Counted from the stretch's first letter, positions 1 to 13,164 are shown. The stretch is 64,000 nt of DNA from Rugalucina vietnamica (GCA_964017185.1 OZ024874.1:34076721-34140720); one strand, 5' to 3'. The notes: generated from the letters alone by a model not told the origin. Numbers and translations are program-made.

Positions 1-1396
1 GATTACATAAATTCAAGCAGAAAAGGAAAAACATTAGTTACACATTATCCCATGTAACCATATTATACAAGAACCTGAAATTCATGTAGTATAAACTCTG
101 CCTAGTCATGGTGATCTAAATGAAGAATCCTGGATTGGTGGAATTGCCTTTCTGTTGATTTATTGCACTGTTTTATATGAAAGATTCTAATGTTCCAACA
201 TAATATGGTCTCCATAATCATAACTGAATATATCACAATAATGTGATAAATGAGAGAAAAATGTTACTCAAGAATCCTTTATAATCCAATATACATGTAT
301 ATGTGTTAATACGAGGCGTGGCCCGGTAAATCGTGTACTTTGTTGATATTTTCATTATTTGACGCCCTATCGCCATTAAACTTTTCAAATACCTTCCGCA
401 ATTCAAATTCAGTAAAAAGAGGTGCATACAAGTAAAAGTTTATGTACAACTTGTAAAATGTGCATGATTGATTAGGTCAGTGTATGCGAACCCGGCGCAA
501 CCCAAACAAACACATTTAAATAATCTTCTGTGTGTTCAGTAAAGTAATATTTTTCAGCCACTTCAGTGTTTATCGCGAAAAACAAGCTGCCTGCCAGCGA
601 TATTCTTTTAACATCACCAGAGAAAATTTCGAATGTTACATACCATCTGTTTGAAAATGGCACACATTTAAATGTTGTCTGTTAATCTTACAACCTAATG
701 AAAATGGAAACGTTAAAGGAAGAGAAAGCGCGACGAACGGCAATCCAGTTCTATGTGCAGACCGTAATGACCTCAAATGATTCATTCAAGTATGTGAAAA
801 GCACAAACATATACAGTGGTATTTCGAGGAGCTTGTTTTTAAATGGCATGGTCGATTTAGAGATGGGTGGACAGAAAGTACACAGCATGGACGGAAACCA
901 TTCATAAATGTCCGTAACGTCCGTAACGATAAAATCGCATCTTCAGTGTAAACGTTTTCAGGGCAGAGAGAAGTTAATGTAAGCGATTCAACAGGTCGTA
1001 ACATAGTCTATGGTTCGGTGACATGTTTCAAAAGTTGGTACAAACATCGCTTGTGTATCGCACACAACGGAGCGTACCTCTATAAAGAGTAAACGGTAAG
1101 TACATGTAGCACATGAAGTTGACGCATAACAGTAGACGACGTCGTCAGCGTGCGCCGGGTCTGCATGACTCGTAGTTTTGTATTGTGTACTGAGATCTTA
1201 TTCTTTGGTGTATTTTTCTGAAATTTTGTATGCGTACCCAGAACACGTGTACATAATATACTTGTAAATTGGAGGCCTGTGCATTGAATAGTTTTCATAC
1301 AGCAAGCACAGTCCACGATTTACTGGGTCACCCTTCGTACATATAAGTCATTATCCTAGGGTTAATCCATTGCACTTTGAATTCAATCCATGAAAG
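1..1396. other. Intergenic, no supported gene
   Basis: I see no gene, RNA or clear repeat. A minus-strand reading frame at 472-663 (63 residues) has a mixed hydrophobic/acidic composition and a GTATGT donor-like site shortly after its start, so an exon is conceivable. No family is recognisable and no second exon is visible, so I do not call it. Confidence 0.5.
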
Positions 1397-1402
1397 TATT
1401 AG

Positions 1403-2561
1403 CAGGCTGTCAACTGATTCCTATATTCCTATTAAACTCCTATATTTTGGGTCCAAATCCTATATTTTTAAGCACCTCCTATATTCCTATTAGTTCTCCT
1501 ATATTTTGAAACTATTTCCTATATTTTTAGGAAAATTTGTTGCCGATGAATATATATAGTAAATAGTAGTGCTCTGATACTGCCTTTTGCCTCTTTATTT
1601 TTCATTCTTTATTTTTTAAAATAAAATCATATTCATACTGTTTATTAAATAGTGCATGAAATTTAATGGTCATTATGTCACTCCTTAGTCAGGGTAACTT
1701 TTAAGTCCAAAGCATGTCCCATTTTCATAACATAAATAAATTATATATCCTAGTTTCCATGAAAGTTGTCATGTTTTTATATTGTCTTTTTTTTTTTTTT
1801 TTTTTTTTTTTTTTCTATTTTCTTTCTTCCTTTGCCTTAATTTTGTGGTAAATTGATGCAACTGTACAGTGTACAATTGATCCCAGGAAAGGCTGAGAGG
1901 TATGTACTCTATAGCTTCTGACCCCCGCCCAATTACATACAGTACATGTATTAATTACATTCTGTTTCTTCATTATGGACGTTGGAATTTCAGCTAAGAT
2001 TCAGAGTTGTGGATTTATTTTACCTTTGAGAAAGAATATGATAGCTCACTCTTTCACTATGAAATTTTTATATTTTTTACTATTATAAATGATCAGTGTG
2101 AAAAATAAAAGTAGGTCTAAGATGTAGAGAAAAAGTTGACCTTAATTTTCTATTTATTCTTTGTATATATATATTTTCAATGAAAAAGCCTGTATTTTGC
2201 CAAAAAATTCCTTTATATACAAAAAAACCACTTTAATTCTGTGAGAGTCAGCTAATGGGCCTGTGTAGTATCACCATCCTGCATAATGCTTCATCACACA
2301 TCATCACATGAATGGTCACCTGTCTGGACTGTGATGCTTTGGAACTGAATGGTTACTTTATCTAGATATTTTAGACATTAATTAATGTAGAAAAAGTGAG
2401 TGTGGAGGTAAGGAATTTTAGTATAAGAGCATTGAATGAAGCGATTTTCACGATAAAACTCCTATATTTTTCCAATAAAATGAGCTAAAACCTCCTATAT
2501 TTCCTTGAAAAATTTCCTATATAAACTCCTATATTTTTTACAAGACTTGGTTGACAGCCTG
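1403..2561 (+). mobile_element. Non-autonomous TIR DNA transposon, copy 1
   Basis: The element starts CAGGCTGTCAAC and ends GTTGACAGCCTG, a perfect 12-bp terminal inverted repeat. It is flanked by the direct duplication TATTAG (1397-1402 and 2562-2567). Both ends carry clusters of the subterminal word CCTATATT in the same orientation, plausible transposase-binding sites. Length is 1159 bp with no transposase frame. A second copy lies at 16280-17370. The 6-bp duplication excludes the common hAT (8 bp), Mariner (TA) and piggyBac (TTAA) types; superfamily is unassigned. A poly-T run (about 1786-1815) is present here and absent in copy 2. Confidence 0.9.
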
Positions 2562-2567
2562 TATTAG

Positions 2568-3436
2568 GAAAATGTTAATATTAGAAGAAAACAAGTTATT
2601 TATCCCAAAAATTAATAACATTCCATGTGAATAATAATAGCTTAACAGACATGTTCATTAAACTGATCCAATTTGAACACTGAACCAAGAACAGTTTATC
2701 AGTAACCTAGTACCATCTAGACAGTTATACATAGTGACATAAGAGAATTCTTTGATGTAGACTCAGCATTGCATTGGCCAGACACTTATTTATAGTTACA
2801 TAACAGAAACTGTTTGATTTAGAATCAGAATTGCATAACACCACTAAGAGGCTATCCAACTTCATGCAGGTGTGTGATGCAGGTGTTGTCACCAAATTAT
2901 CAATGTTAAACAGTCTGATCATGATTCCTGTTGAGCATAAAAGACCTTGATAGATATTATATCAAACCATAAACCATATCTAAAACATGAACATGAGCAA
3001 AGAAAAACAAAAATTGTGTATAAACTGTAAATAAAATTATTCTCATTAATTAGCAAACGTAATCAATTTTCGTGTTTCTGGTGGCATGTTCCTATAATGA
3101 AATATATAATTTCTGACACAAGGTTAGGTTTTGTAACATGTTAGACTTAAGTTGCAAAAAGCACCACATCTGATTTTTCGTTTGCTGTTACGACATAATG
3201 TTAATAATCTTATAATGTTTCAAAAACTTATTTTAATCCTGATTGATAACATCATTATGTGCATTGGGGTTATATTTTACATTTATCTTTTAAAAGTGGT
3301 GGAAATGCAATTGCTTTTGTGGTCATCAAACATACTTTGTCTCTTTTCTGTAACCAAGTTGAATGCTACTGACAGTAGTGAGTTTTCAATCCCAGTTTTA
3401 AAGACGTCACTGTTTATGGTTATATTTGTGCTTGTT
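2568..3436. other. AT-rich intergenic stretch
   Basis: No gene or recognised repeat is visible. A plus-strand open frame from 3152 runs into the palindrome of the next element and has no recognisable content. Confidence 0.4.
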
Positions 3437-4515
3437 TTAAGAAATGAATTTCATTTTTCTGGTGTTCATGGAGCTATGAACTGCAGTGGGTCGTGTGCAA
3501 AGTGAATGAACCCCGAAGGGGTTCATGTAAACTTTGCTAGTGACCCACTGCGGTTTATAGCTCCATGAACACCAGAAAAATGAAAGTCATTGCTTATATT
3601 TATATTCATTTCACTCTATCGCTTGTTGAAAAATCATCAAGGCGATCACATTTACAAGCAAATAGATAATTTACACACAGTGTGTGTTCAAACAGCGGAA
3701 CGGCATCGACGTTTACAACATCCAATCGGTGGGGTATGAAACACCCAGCCGAGCCGAGCCCGAGCTGCCGAGCCAGGAATTTTACCTCCGATTTTTTGCA
3801 ATAATAAGTGGATATATTGAACAAAATATATTTCTATAGTAAAAGCAGACAAAATTAAATCGATTGTATGAATATTTCTGACATAATTTGCATAATAACG
3901 TTTTCTCCCTTATATTGTGTCCGTTTCGGTCCATTTCTGCCCATTCGTTTTCTCTCTTTACCTGTAAAAATTGGTTTTCGTCAAAAACGCGAAAAAGTTT
4001 TTTAAATTTGTAAATATACCAATTTTCCTCAATAATTTGTGATGATTATGATGGATTTAACACATTTAACATTTAGACTCGGCGAAAAAGGTATTCATTT
4101 GCTCTAAATGAACAAATTGACTGAAATTCGATATTTTTGTCAGCTGGGTATTTCATACCCCTGTCGGAGGTGAAAATTAAAATAAAAGCATAATTTAAGA
4201 TTATTCCACTGCCGAAGCTTTTATTTAGTGTATAGGAAATTACCAAAAACATCTTTAGTAAAATCCAAATCTTAACTTTGACAAAAACACGAATTAAAAA
4301 TATCCAGCTCGGCAGCTCGGGCTCGGCAGCTCGGCTCGGCAGCTCGGCTCGGCTGGGTCTTTCATACCCCACCCATCCAATCAGATTGGCGAAAGCATTG
4401 TATTTTGACGTCAAGTTTGACGTCATGTGAGGTCGCGTGACAGGATGTTGTTCATGAAAGTATGAACACATATGAACATCTAATGATTCCTCTAAGGAGG
4501 TTTTAGAAAAATGTT
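3437..4515 (+). mobile_element. Palindromic hairpin element, copy 1 (with nested insertion)
   Basis: It begins with a ~135-bp near-perfect palindrome (about 3450-3587) centred on CCCC-GAA-GGGG at 3511-3521. A unique tail follows, containing TGACGTCA-like words (4408-4425) and ending near TCTAAGGAGGTTTTAG. The second copy is inverted at 56660-57085 and lacks the nested element, so it shows the empty site. Both copies share the hairpin, the tail and the ends. No coding capacity is seen. Class is unknown; a non-autonomous foldback or MITE-like element is my inference. Confidence 0.75.
3728..4373. mobile_element. 646-bp MITE-like element with GGTGGGGTATGAAA TIRs
   Basis: Terminal inverted repeats read GGTGGGGTATGAAA at the left and TTTCATACCCCACC at the right. 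They are followed inward by GC-rich CCCAGCCGAG/CTCGGCTGGG blocks. The 9-bp direct duplication CATCCAATC flanks it (3719-3727 and 4374-4382), and the copy at 56660-57085 keeps the uninterrupted target. A 9-bp duplication is typical of Mutator-like elements, hence a MULE-derived MITE is my guess. An internal TATTTCATACCCC block near 4150 suggests an older nested or rearranged copy. Confidence 0.85.
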
Positions 4516-6560
4516 AATATTATCACATAAATGTTGTCTGAAGTAATATTTTTGCTCTCAGATAGGGAGGCATTCTGAAAATCACTCACTTCCGGTCAAA
4601 ATCCAATATGGCCGCCACTACTACTATTTTCAGCTTAAAGCATCATATTTGACCACTGATAGATGGTTCATCAATTTATTCCTGTTTTACGCTGTAGCAA
4701 CATTTATCAAATGATTAACTTATTGAATGACATTTAAATTGATAGATAAATCAATCTATATTTGCTTTAGACCGCATACTTGCATCAAGCACTCGGCTTT
4801 TGCATAAGGAATGGCCCTGGTTTTGCTTTGAGGTTCCAGATGTTAAAATGTTGTACATGTATTTATAGTTTAAAAAGGCTTATAAAATAGTGTCCAGGGT
4901 AAATGGAATATAATTAAAGTGACGTCGTTGCACATAGTTTGTTATATGCGCTGGATTATCTTGTTTGGGAATGTACCGTTAAAGCCCTAAAAGACTTTGT
5001 ATAAGAACTGTTTACATTTAACAATACGCTGTAAAGCTGTAGCTACTCTAATGCCATCCGACAACCTCATATTGACCTAAAACTTGCAAAACATACATCT
5101 GTGTATGAACTTTAAGACTGTCCTGCAGAACTTCAGGTCGACTTTCGCCACTGATGTTTGCGGTAGCCATCTTCAGTGTGGCTCATAAACCGTCACCTTC
5201 TTAAATTATCAATAAGATAACTCACAAGTCGTTTCTGTTGGCATACAGTGCTACCAGCATGGCAGGGTAAACCAATAGATCCACATTACCACATTCATTG
5301 TCACTCATGCATTTAGTACATCCATGGTTCAGCTTACGTCACCGTCCATGGTTTTAGTGGCTTAGGGACAACTTCAAACACCCAATGCTCATACAGCCAC
5401 TCGCACAATTTAGCAGATCTTCAAAACACACATATGCCCTCACACAGTCAGTCAGATAGATGCTGCGTGGATATATTCATTTACTAACAGATTACTTCTA
5501 TGTGCATGACTGAATCAGGCAAATTAATGGCAACTTTCATTAGCGTTGAGAGCTAAAAAAACACAATTCACGACGATGGCTAACACCCAACATCACTGCC
5601 ACATCGAAGTATTTTCAACAAAATGTCGCATACTCAAGCTGTGGTATCGTACCCTTGACATCTTCGTTATGATATTGGCGTTTGATGTGGTTGACCTTCT
5701 CTAAATCTTTTAAAAATCGAAGAGGGTTGTTTCGGTTTCCCGATAGTGAGGTTAACAAATGTTCGATACCCTTGCAAAGTGCACGTGAGGAATATTGGTG
5801 TGTACATGTAGTTTGATGCCAGAGTTAGCACATTTCTTTAACATGGGTATGGCATTAGCTTTTTTCCTGTCGGCTGGTAATTAAAGTGAATTTGATTGCT
5901 AGGAAGGTGCCGTGTCACCCTCATTGAATGACACTTGGCAACATTAATTTTCATTTTCCAATCGGTCTCCTATTGTGCTTGATTATTCAGGTCATCCTGT
6001 AAAAACTGGCAATCTATGGGGGATTTAATAGCAATGCTCCTGCGTCGCTCTTATGGTAGAACGTGGTAAAAATGTTCTGTTCTATTCTGCTCTTCTGTAC
6101 ATTGACAGAAAAAAAAAATCTTTCGTCAACCGGAACCGGAATCGTTATTTTTGACGTCATCGTGACGTTGCAACACGCGATGGTGCATTATACTAATTGA
6201 TCAATTATCTTTCCATATAGTTTTAGGTCGCCGTCACGTTTCAACATGCTCTGCATTGTACTAACTGATAGACTAACTTTCCATGACGGTAATGGTCGGC
6301 TATGGTCACGTCACCAGGGTGAGCAAGCTATTTTATTCTAAAATTATCTGCGCAATGGGAGTAGAGCGTCACGACAAAGGTAGTGCCTTATTTCATATTA
6401 CTTCTGTACAGATCATCGACAAAGAGGTGAACTGCTGCTTAAATAAATAGAATTTTTACACAGGAGTCATCAATTAAAACTTGAGAAAAATTCCAGTCAC
6501 AATTTATTAAGGAATTTTATTAATTTAGGATTAAGGTTTATTTTAGTTTGTCCCCTTGAA
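4516..6560. other. Intergenic, no gene; weak internal duplication
   Basis: No coding frame or named element is recognised. Around 6150-6290 a roughly 80-bp motif (GTGACGTT..CAACA..GCATT.TACTAA.TGAT..TTTCCAT) occurs twice in tandem with divergence. Nothing else is supported. Confidence 0.4.
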
Positions 6561-6569
6561 CATAGGATA

Positions 6570-7290
6570 CTAACCGGAAGAAGTACGTTTGGCCCATGTG
6601 TAGTGATCACACTTTGCATTTGTACTCACATACAATCCGTTCCATATTGAAGACAAACAATCCTATATTATCAGATTATTTAGATATTAAAGCGATATTT
6701 TGAGAAATGATCAAAAATTAAGAAATGATAGTCCGCCATCTTGGATTTAACCGGAAGTTGAATTAGTTTGATACAAAATACAATTGGTTTGTCTTTTGAT
6801 ATGAGTTGTAACTTATTTAAGCTGAACACTGTGTTGACTTTTAACCCAAGATCCTGAGGTAGGCTTAAATAATGAAATTCATGACCAAATCCGCCATCTT
6901 TAATCAAACCGGAAGTAAGAAGTTTGGCGCATGGGCATCGGACAAACCTTTCAGTTGTACTCACATACTTTAATTTCCACATAAAAAAACAAAAATTACC
7001 TGATATTGTTTCATTTAGATGAGCGAGTTCGTAAGATTGGCCAAAATAAAGAAATTCTGGTCCGCCATCTTGAATTTAACCGGAAGTTGAATTATGTTGA
7101 ATCAAAAAACACTTGGTTCGCCTTTTTACATCATTTTTTATTTATTTAAGATGAAAATCTTGTTGACTTTGGTGAATTTGTACAAAAGATCCTGAGATTT
7201 TTCCCAGCCTGTTTGTTAAAAAAATGAAATTAATGACAAAATCTGCCATCTTGAATCAAACTGGAAGTAGATTTATTTTAGAATGCCTCC
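6570..7290 (+). repeat. Tandem repeat, ~335-bp dimeric unit, two copies
   Basis: Two consecutive diverged units (about 6583-6914 and 6915-7255) share GTACTCACATAC, GTCCGCCATCTTG..TTTAACCGGAAGTTGAATTA, CTGTTGACTTT and AAGATCCTGAG. Each unit contains two CCGCCATCTTN{5-8}ACCGGAAGT-type blocks, so it is internally dimeric. Related words (CTTCCGGTCAAAATCCAATATGGCCG) occur at 4590. No coding potential. Confidence 0.75.
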
Positions 7291-7429
7291 ATATCTTAAA
7301 TCGCTTGTATTGATGTCCTCTTCATTTGTACCAAGTTTCATGCTTGTACCACAAATAGCAGCTTTTTTTCACAAATCGGCTGGACTAATCTATTAATCAT
7401 CAGTCATATCACCCTCTGAAGTAGCCAAA

Positions 7430-8350
7430 AATACATGTAGTATAATCATGAAATTAGCATGACAAAATTATCATTCAATCATCATCAAATATGCATCATT
7501 ATCTAGCCTTCTGTGCATCTTAAAATCTGTTTTGGGCCACCGCCCATTGGGGCCTATAGAAATAGATGGGCTGCTTTTGCCTCCAGGCAGAGCACACTAC
7601 TGACTGACCATCTGTTTACTGGTGAAACACTCTGGTTTGAGCCTGCCCAGGAAAAGTGGTTTAAGTCAAACTATCCATACGTACAAGCCATTTATTTTTA
7701 TGGCTTATTTGGATGGTTATATTTGAAGCACTTGTTGGATGTCATGACATCTTCATTTTGGGTAAAAGTCCCATAAAACGGACGCAACGTTCGGACATAT
7801 CCATACCTGTTGACTGTTCAAATTTTATTTATTTATTTGACTTAATGAAAATATAAAATAAACATTGAAGTAGTTGAGAAGTCATATAAAAAAGATTGTT
7901 ACTGACGTCAATTTCGGTAGACACTAGTATGGATTTATCTTCCCTCATCATTGGTTGTCCATGCATTTGAATCAGAAAAATTTTTGAAATGTCATTGAAG
8001 GTAAAATCTTGCTGGAAATGGACCAGTGGACTGAAGATTTATGAAAAATGGACCCCAGGGGTTGATCTGCCCCCATCCCTAGGGCAATATACATGTTTGT
8101 TATATGGCTGAAGGAAATCCTGTCTCCTGATTGTCTCATTCAGTTACAATTATTTTTTGTATTTCCTTGAAAACAAGACAAATCTGATGTAAACCACATC
8201 AAACCAGTTCCTGGAGGTTAAAATATTTGACATGTTTTTATATTTACAGTCATATAACCCTCTGGAGTAGCCAAAATAGCATCAGCATGAACTTAGCATG
8301 CATTACATGAAATTGACATGATTTGATGTAGTAGATAAAAATTACACCTG
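7430..8350 (+). repeat. Dispersed repeat R1, copy 1
   Basis: This copy contains GCCCATTGGGGCCTA (7547), CCAGGCAGAGCACAC, GGATGTC.TGACATCTTCATTTTGGGTAAAAGTCCCATAAAA, then a TCAATTTCGGTAGACAC block. It is followed by TGTCTCCTGATTG..TCATTCAG and a CCAGTTCCTGGAGGTT block. The same modules in the same order recur at 13165-14412, 15476-15965 and 17490-18735, and partially at 53228-53530 and 59735-60105. Positions 7955-8105 match the interior of the AGCTCACCTGAG family, so the two families are interleaved. No coding capacity. Confidence 0.75.
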
Positions 8351-10219
8351 AGATCCTTTAAGAGCAGTCAACATAAAAAGAGAAAGGGGATGGGTCATAC
8401 CACGGTTTCGATCAGTGATCCTTTAGATTTGGCAACATGGAGCCAAAGAGAATTACTGTATTTTTGCACATTTAAATGGGATAGTGGATATAAAGACTAG
8501 GTCTGTCCAAATGGGGCCAAATAAATAAAACCTTGGTTAAAAAATTAATTTAACCGATAAAAAAAATCTGATTTCTCAGAATATTTTTGCTGATCTCAAA
8601 TGACCAAAAGGAAAATATAATCTGCTCTATGGATGATGTATGGGGATACTTTTTAGCTCGACTGCACGAAGTGCATAGAGCTATTGCAGTCACCCCGTTT
8701 CCGTGCGCGTCACACTTGCGTTAAAGTTTTCTAGAAGTCAATATCTTGACAACCACTCATCAGAAAGCATTCATACTTGGACCATAGATACCCTGTAGGG
8801 TTAGCTTTCATTCCATGGCATCGGGCCCCTGGGTCCAGGCCAGGGGGTGGGGCTGGAGGTTAAAATCTAGAACACCTTCAAAAATGGCAATTCTTGTGTT
8901 AAAGTTTTCTAGAAGTCCATATCTTGACAACCACTCATCAGAAAGCATTGATACTTGGGCCATTGACACCCTGTAGGGTCGGCTTTCATTCCATGGCATC
9001 AGATCCCTGGGTCCATGCCAGAGGGTGGGGCTAGAGGTTAAAATCTAGAACACCATTAATAATAATGGCTTTTCTGTGATATAGTATTCTAGAAGTCTAT
9101 ATCTTGAAAACTTTTTATCAGAGGGCTTTCATACTCGGACCATAGGTACCCTGTAGGGTTGAGTTTCATTTCATGGCATCGGATCTCTGGGTCCATGCCT
9201 GGGGGGTGGGGCTGGAGGTTAAAAACTTGAACACTGTAAAAAATAGATGTACTGCTGTGTAACTTTTACAAGGAGTCCATATCTTGACAACAACTTATCA
9301 TAAAGCATTCATACTTCATACACTTTAGGTTCCATGACATCGAACCTCTGGGTCTGGAGTCAGGGGGGCGGGGCTAGAGGTCAAAATCTAGAACTCCCGA
9401 TTTTTTTTTCTTTTTATTTCTTAATAGAAACAACTTAGGAAGATGGTTGGTCATTCATCTTTTGACTTTGTGACACTGACTTGTGTGTCATGACGGTAAG
9501 GGTCGGTTGACCTACTTTCCATGGTTCGGTGATTTTGCCTTATATCTTGACACTCAATTAGTATATGTTCTTACTTCTTTCAGATTAGGAGTGAGTATGA
9601 CCAGACCTTTCACCCCAATATACTTATAGGTCACTGTGACCTAATTTCACGGTTCAGTGATTTTGCCTTATATCTCGGTACTCAAATGGTTTATGAACAA
9701 ACTTCTTTCTAAGTATGTTTGCATATGACAAGACCTTTGACCCTGAAGTAGTCCTAGGTCACTGTGACCTAATTTCATGGTTCAGTGATTTTACCTTATA
9801 TCTTGACACTCAATTAGTATATTTTCATACTTTTTTCAGATTATGAGTGAGTATGACCAGACCTTTGACCCCAATATACTTATAGGTCACTGTGACCTAA
9901 TTTCACGGTTCAGTGACTTTGCCTTATATCTCAACACTCAAGTGGTTTTATGACCAAACTTCTTTCACACTATGTTTGCATATGACAAGACCTTTGACCC
10001 TGAAGTAGTCCTAGGTCAATATGACCTAAGTTCACGGTTCAGTGATTTTCCTTTATATCTCGGCACTCAATTGGTATATGGACATACTTCTTTCACGATA
10101 TGTATGAGTATGACAAGACCTTTGACCGTAAAGTATTCCTGGGTCACTGTGACCTAATTTCATGGTTCAGTGATTTTGCCTTATATCTCGACACTCAGTA
10201 TTTTTTCATACTTCTTTCT

Positions 10220-11875
10220 CACCCTCTGTACCCGTGATACAATCAATTACCTAACGTCGGAGACTGATACAACTAGACGCGGCGCGTGGCGGAAGATGGA
10301 GTCGGGTGAGTTGACGACTATTTCAATTTTGCAGGCATTTATGCGGGGGAGTTTAGGTCAAGAGTTGGCAGAGAAATAAAGTGTACATAACTCTGTTTGT
10401 TTGCCATCAACAGTATTCTAAACAACATCACCTTGCCACAGAAACAATAGTTTTCTCGGCTGAAAATTCCACCATCGTCACGAAAAATGATTGCATTTGC
10501 TAATTTCTCCAATCTTTCGTCACCTATTGACATTTTTAACGTTTCAATACAGACCAAAAACATTCTTTGTTACATACAAGCAGAAAACAATAATGAAGTC
10601 AGGCTGGTTTGTTCACAATATGGTGTTGAACACACACAGGGTAGATCGATTAGGATACAACTAACATATATGAGTCAATTACCTCGATACAACTCGCGTA
10701 TAAGACTTTTGGATAGAAAATGATGCTCCTTACGTCGGAGAATAGAGCAAAAAATGATACTACATACGTCAAAAGACTATTGTACATTGAAAAGCCCACG
10801 GACTCCATCAGCTGGCTAACCTGCACTCCGATACACTTAGCATAGGTTGCATTCAAACTATGGTCGAACGAATTATGGATTTCGTAATAAGCTTTTAGCC
10901 TCATTATTTTGCAAAGGTTATTTAAATTTGTGTTATGTATTAGTAGCTGTGTCATAATTCTTCTGATAAACACATGCGTATTCCGCAGGGTTTAAATAAA
11001 TTTGGAAAAATCGAACGATTTTCTTCTTTGTGTCGCTTATTCTACAGTAGTCTCCCTTGATCTATTAATATATGTCTTTGATACATGAAGTATTTTATGA
11101 ATATGCATACTTTTACAACTAGAATGAATAGATTTATGTCACATGTGCAAAAAAATTATCTAACATAACACAGTTTTTCGTTTCTTTGCATTTTTGCTAG
11201 GTTTTAATTTTCGACCAAGGGTTCAATATATCCCATTTCCGTCATCGCCTTTGTTTTCGCTACACAGTACAATCTATCTACTTCTTAAATCCTAAATTTC
11301 AAGCTTGTCGATGCACAGCCCGGTCCGTGTCGGGGCCGGGGTCTGGGCGGAAATCACAACTTTGGAGTTGGATTCTCTCGAAGTGGCTCATAACACTTGA
11401 AAGGGCGGAGGTAAGTCGTGGAAATGAGCGGGTTTTTAACTAAAGCTTTGCCACGACAGTGCGGGGCTACTATCATATAGGCAAAGAGGGCAGTGAAAAC
11501 AGCGGAAGAAATTAGTTGTGATTTTACCAACCTGCTGTCCCCATGGGGCGGGAGTTTAAGCGGGAATTTGCTGGACCTGGGACTAGAGCATAAGATTCAG
11601 CAAATATTCTTAGGACTGCCGGGGTAATCCACCTACGGAGTAGGACAGTTCCTTTCTCTGTCTATGTGTGTGGAGGGCATAGATCAGTGTTGTTTTTTTT
11701 AATAATCATGTTGAAAATTAGTATCGGTACTTCGTTCCATTCAAGAAAGGGGCCTAACGGAATGCCAGTATAAATATTAAAAAAAAAAAAATCGTGTCGT
11801 GTGAGAGGTGTAATAGGGGGGGGGGGGGGGCTACGTGAAGAACGTCAATCGAACGAACAATGCAGACATTTAATT

Positions 11876-11927
<52 letters not shown>

Positions 11928-12720
11928 AGATTGAGAGACATTCTGCTGATAAAATTTAGGTGGAAATGTGTGAACTGTTGGTCAACCTTAGATGCGTTGT
12001 GACTAAATTAATAAATAAATAAATAAGTAGCATTCCGTATTACCAACCGTTAAAATTGCACAAACAAGAGCCCTTGGAACATGTTGATATAAGGAACACA
12101 TGCAAACTTCCCTGCCTGACACACTCGTGCTCGCTAGTCCGTGGGCTTTTCAATGTACAATAGTCGTTTGACGTAAGTAGTATCATTTTTTGCTCTATTC
12201 ACCGACGTAAGGAGCATCATTTTCTATCCAAAAGTCTTATACGTGAGTTGTATCGAGGTAATTGACTTATATAGGTTAGTTGTATCCTAATCGATCTACC
12301 CTGTGTGTGTTCAACACCATATTGTGAACAAACCAGCCTGACTTCATTATTGTTTTCTGCTTGTATGTAACAAAGAATGTTTTTGGTCTATATTGAAATG
12401 TTAAAAATGTCAATAGGTGACGAAAGATTGGAGAAATTAGCAAATGCAATCATTTTTCGTGACGATGGTGGAATTTTTAGCCGAGAAAACTATTGTTTCT
12501 GTAGCAAGGAGATGTTGTTTAGAATACTGTTGATGGCAAACAAACAGAGTTATGTACACTTTATTTCTCTGCCAACTCTTGACCTAAACTCCCCCGCATA
12601 AATGCCTGTAAAATTAAAATAATCGTCAACTCACCTGACTCCATCTTCCGCCACGCACCGCGTCTAGTTGTATCAGTCTCTGACGTTAGGTAATTGATTG
12701 TATCACGGGTACAGAGGGCG
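10220..12720. mobile_element. 2.5-kb foldback DNA element with 585-bp inverted arms
   Basis: Arms 10220-10804 and 12136-12720 are inverted copies that appear about 97% identical by eye. They start CRCCCTCTGTACCCGTGATA and are flanked by TTTCT (10215-10219, 12721-12725). The interrupted T1 tandem repeat reads continuously across the site once one TTTCT is removed. Arms contain iterated GATACAAY and TACGTC words, likely protein-binding sites. The 1.33-kb centre holds a G-run (11815-11830), a ~48-bp T-run (11879-11926) and a stretch shared with 29300-29600, but no transposase. A 74-residue frame in each arm differs only by amino-acid changes and is not a credible gene. Confidence 0.9.
10808..11080. 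repeat. Repeat shared with 29300-29600 (inverted)
   Basis: Words such as CTGGCTAACCTGCACTCCGAT, CTTAGCATAGGTT and CTACAGTAGTCTCCCTTGATC recur in reverse complement at 29300-29600. That copy carries about 27 extra bases within the block. It shows that the loop of the foldback element has relatives elsewhere. Confidence 0.7.
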
Positions 12721-13164
12721 TTTCTGATTATATATGAGTATGACCAGACCTTTAACCCAAACATACTTATAGGTCACTATGACCTATTTTCATGGTTCAG
12801 TGATTTTGCTTTATATCTCAACACTGAATGGGTATATGATCATATTTCTTTCACATTATGAGTAAGTATCACTAGACCTTTGACCCTGAAATACTTATAG
12901 GTCAGTGTGACCTTATTTCACACTTCAGTGATTTTGCCTTGTGTCTTGGCACTCAGTTGGTATATGAACACACTTCTTTCACAATGTGAGTGAGACCTCT
13001 AAATCTTAGGTAGTTATAGTTAACTTTCATGGTTCAGTGATTTGCCTTATTGCATCAAGGCAAAAAAATGTATGAGCATAATGCTTTGGGTTACTGGTCG
13101 GCTTTGATCTTATGTTTGACAAAGGTCAGAAGCAGTCGAGCACGCTGTCCTGTGACAGCTCTTA

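Larger units (their letters stand above)
8651..13162 (+). mobile_element. T1 element: subterminal inverted repeats plus tandem core, interrupted
   Basis: It starts TTTTAGCTCGACTG with a GCAC-GAA-GTGC hairpin (8664-8674) and ends CAGTCGAGC (13133-13141) followed by the stem-loop GCTGTCCTGTGACAGC (13144-13159). Thus GCTCGACTG/CAGTCGAGC is a subterminal inverted repeat. The core is two tandem blocks: ~178-bp units (8720-9400, about four) and ~125-bp units with TAGGTCACTGTGACCTAATTT (9480-10214 and 12726-13070). A 2.5-kb element is inserted at 10220-12720. Copy 2 is at 18982-19720. The plan resembles Helentron-associated (HINE/DINE-like) elements; that is inference. Confidence 0.7.

Noticed and set aside
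7513-7776. 87-residue frame in R1 starting MHLKICFGPPP
   Set aside because: It lies in a dispersed repeat; the other R1 copies carry stops and shifts in this frame.
8641-10200. Palindromic TAGGTCACTGTGACCTA words as nuclear-receptor response elements
   Set aside because: They are part of a ~125-bp tandem unit of a transposable element; no gene nearby to regulate.
10339-12601. A conserved 74-residue frame in each arm of the foldback element
   Set aside because: Differences between arms are amino-acid changing, and the arms are nearly identical anyway, so openness is not evidence of selection.
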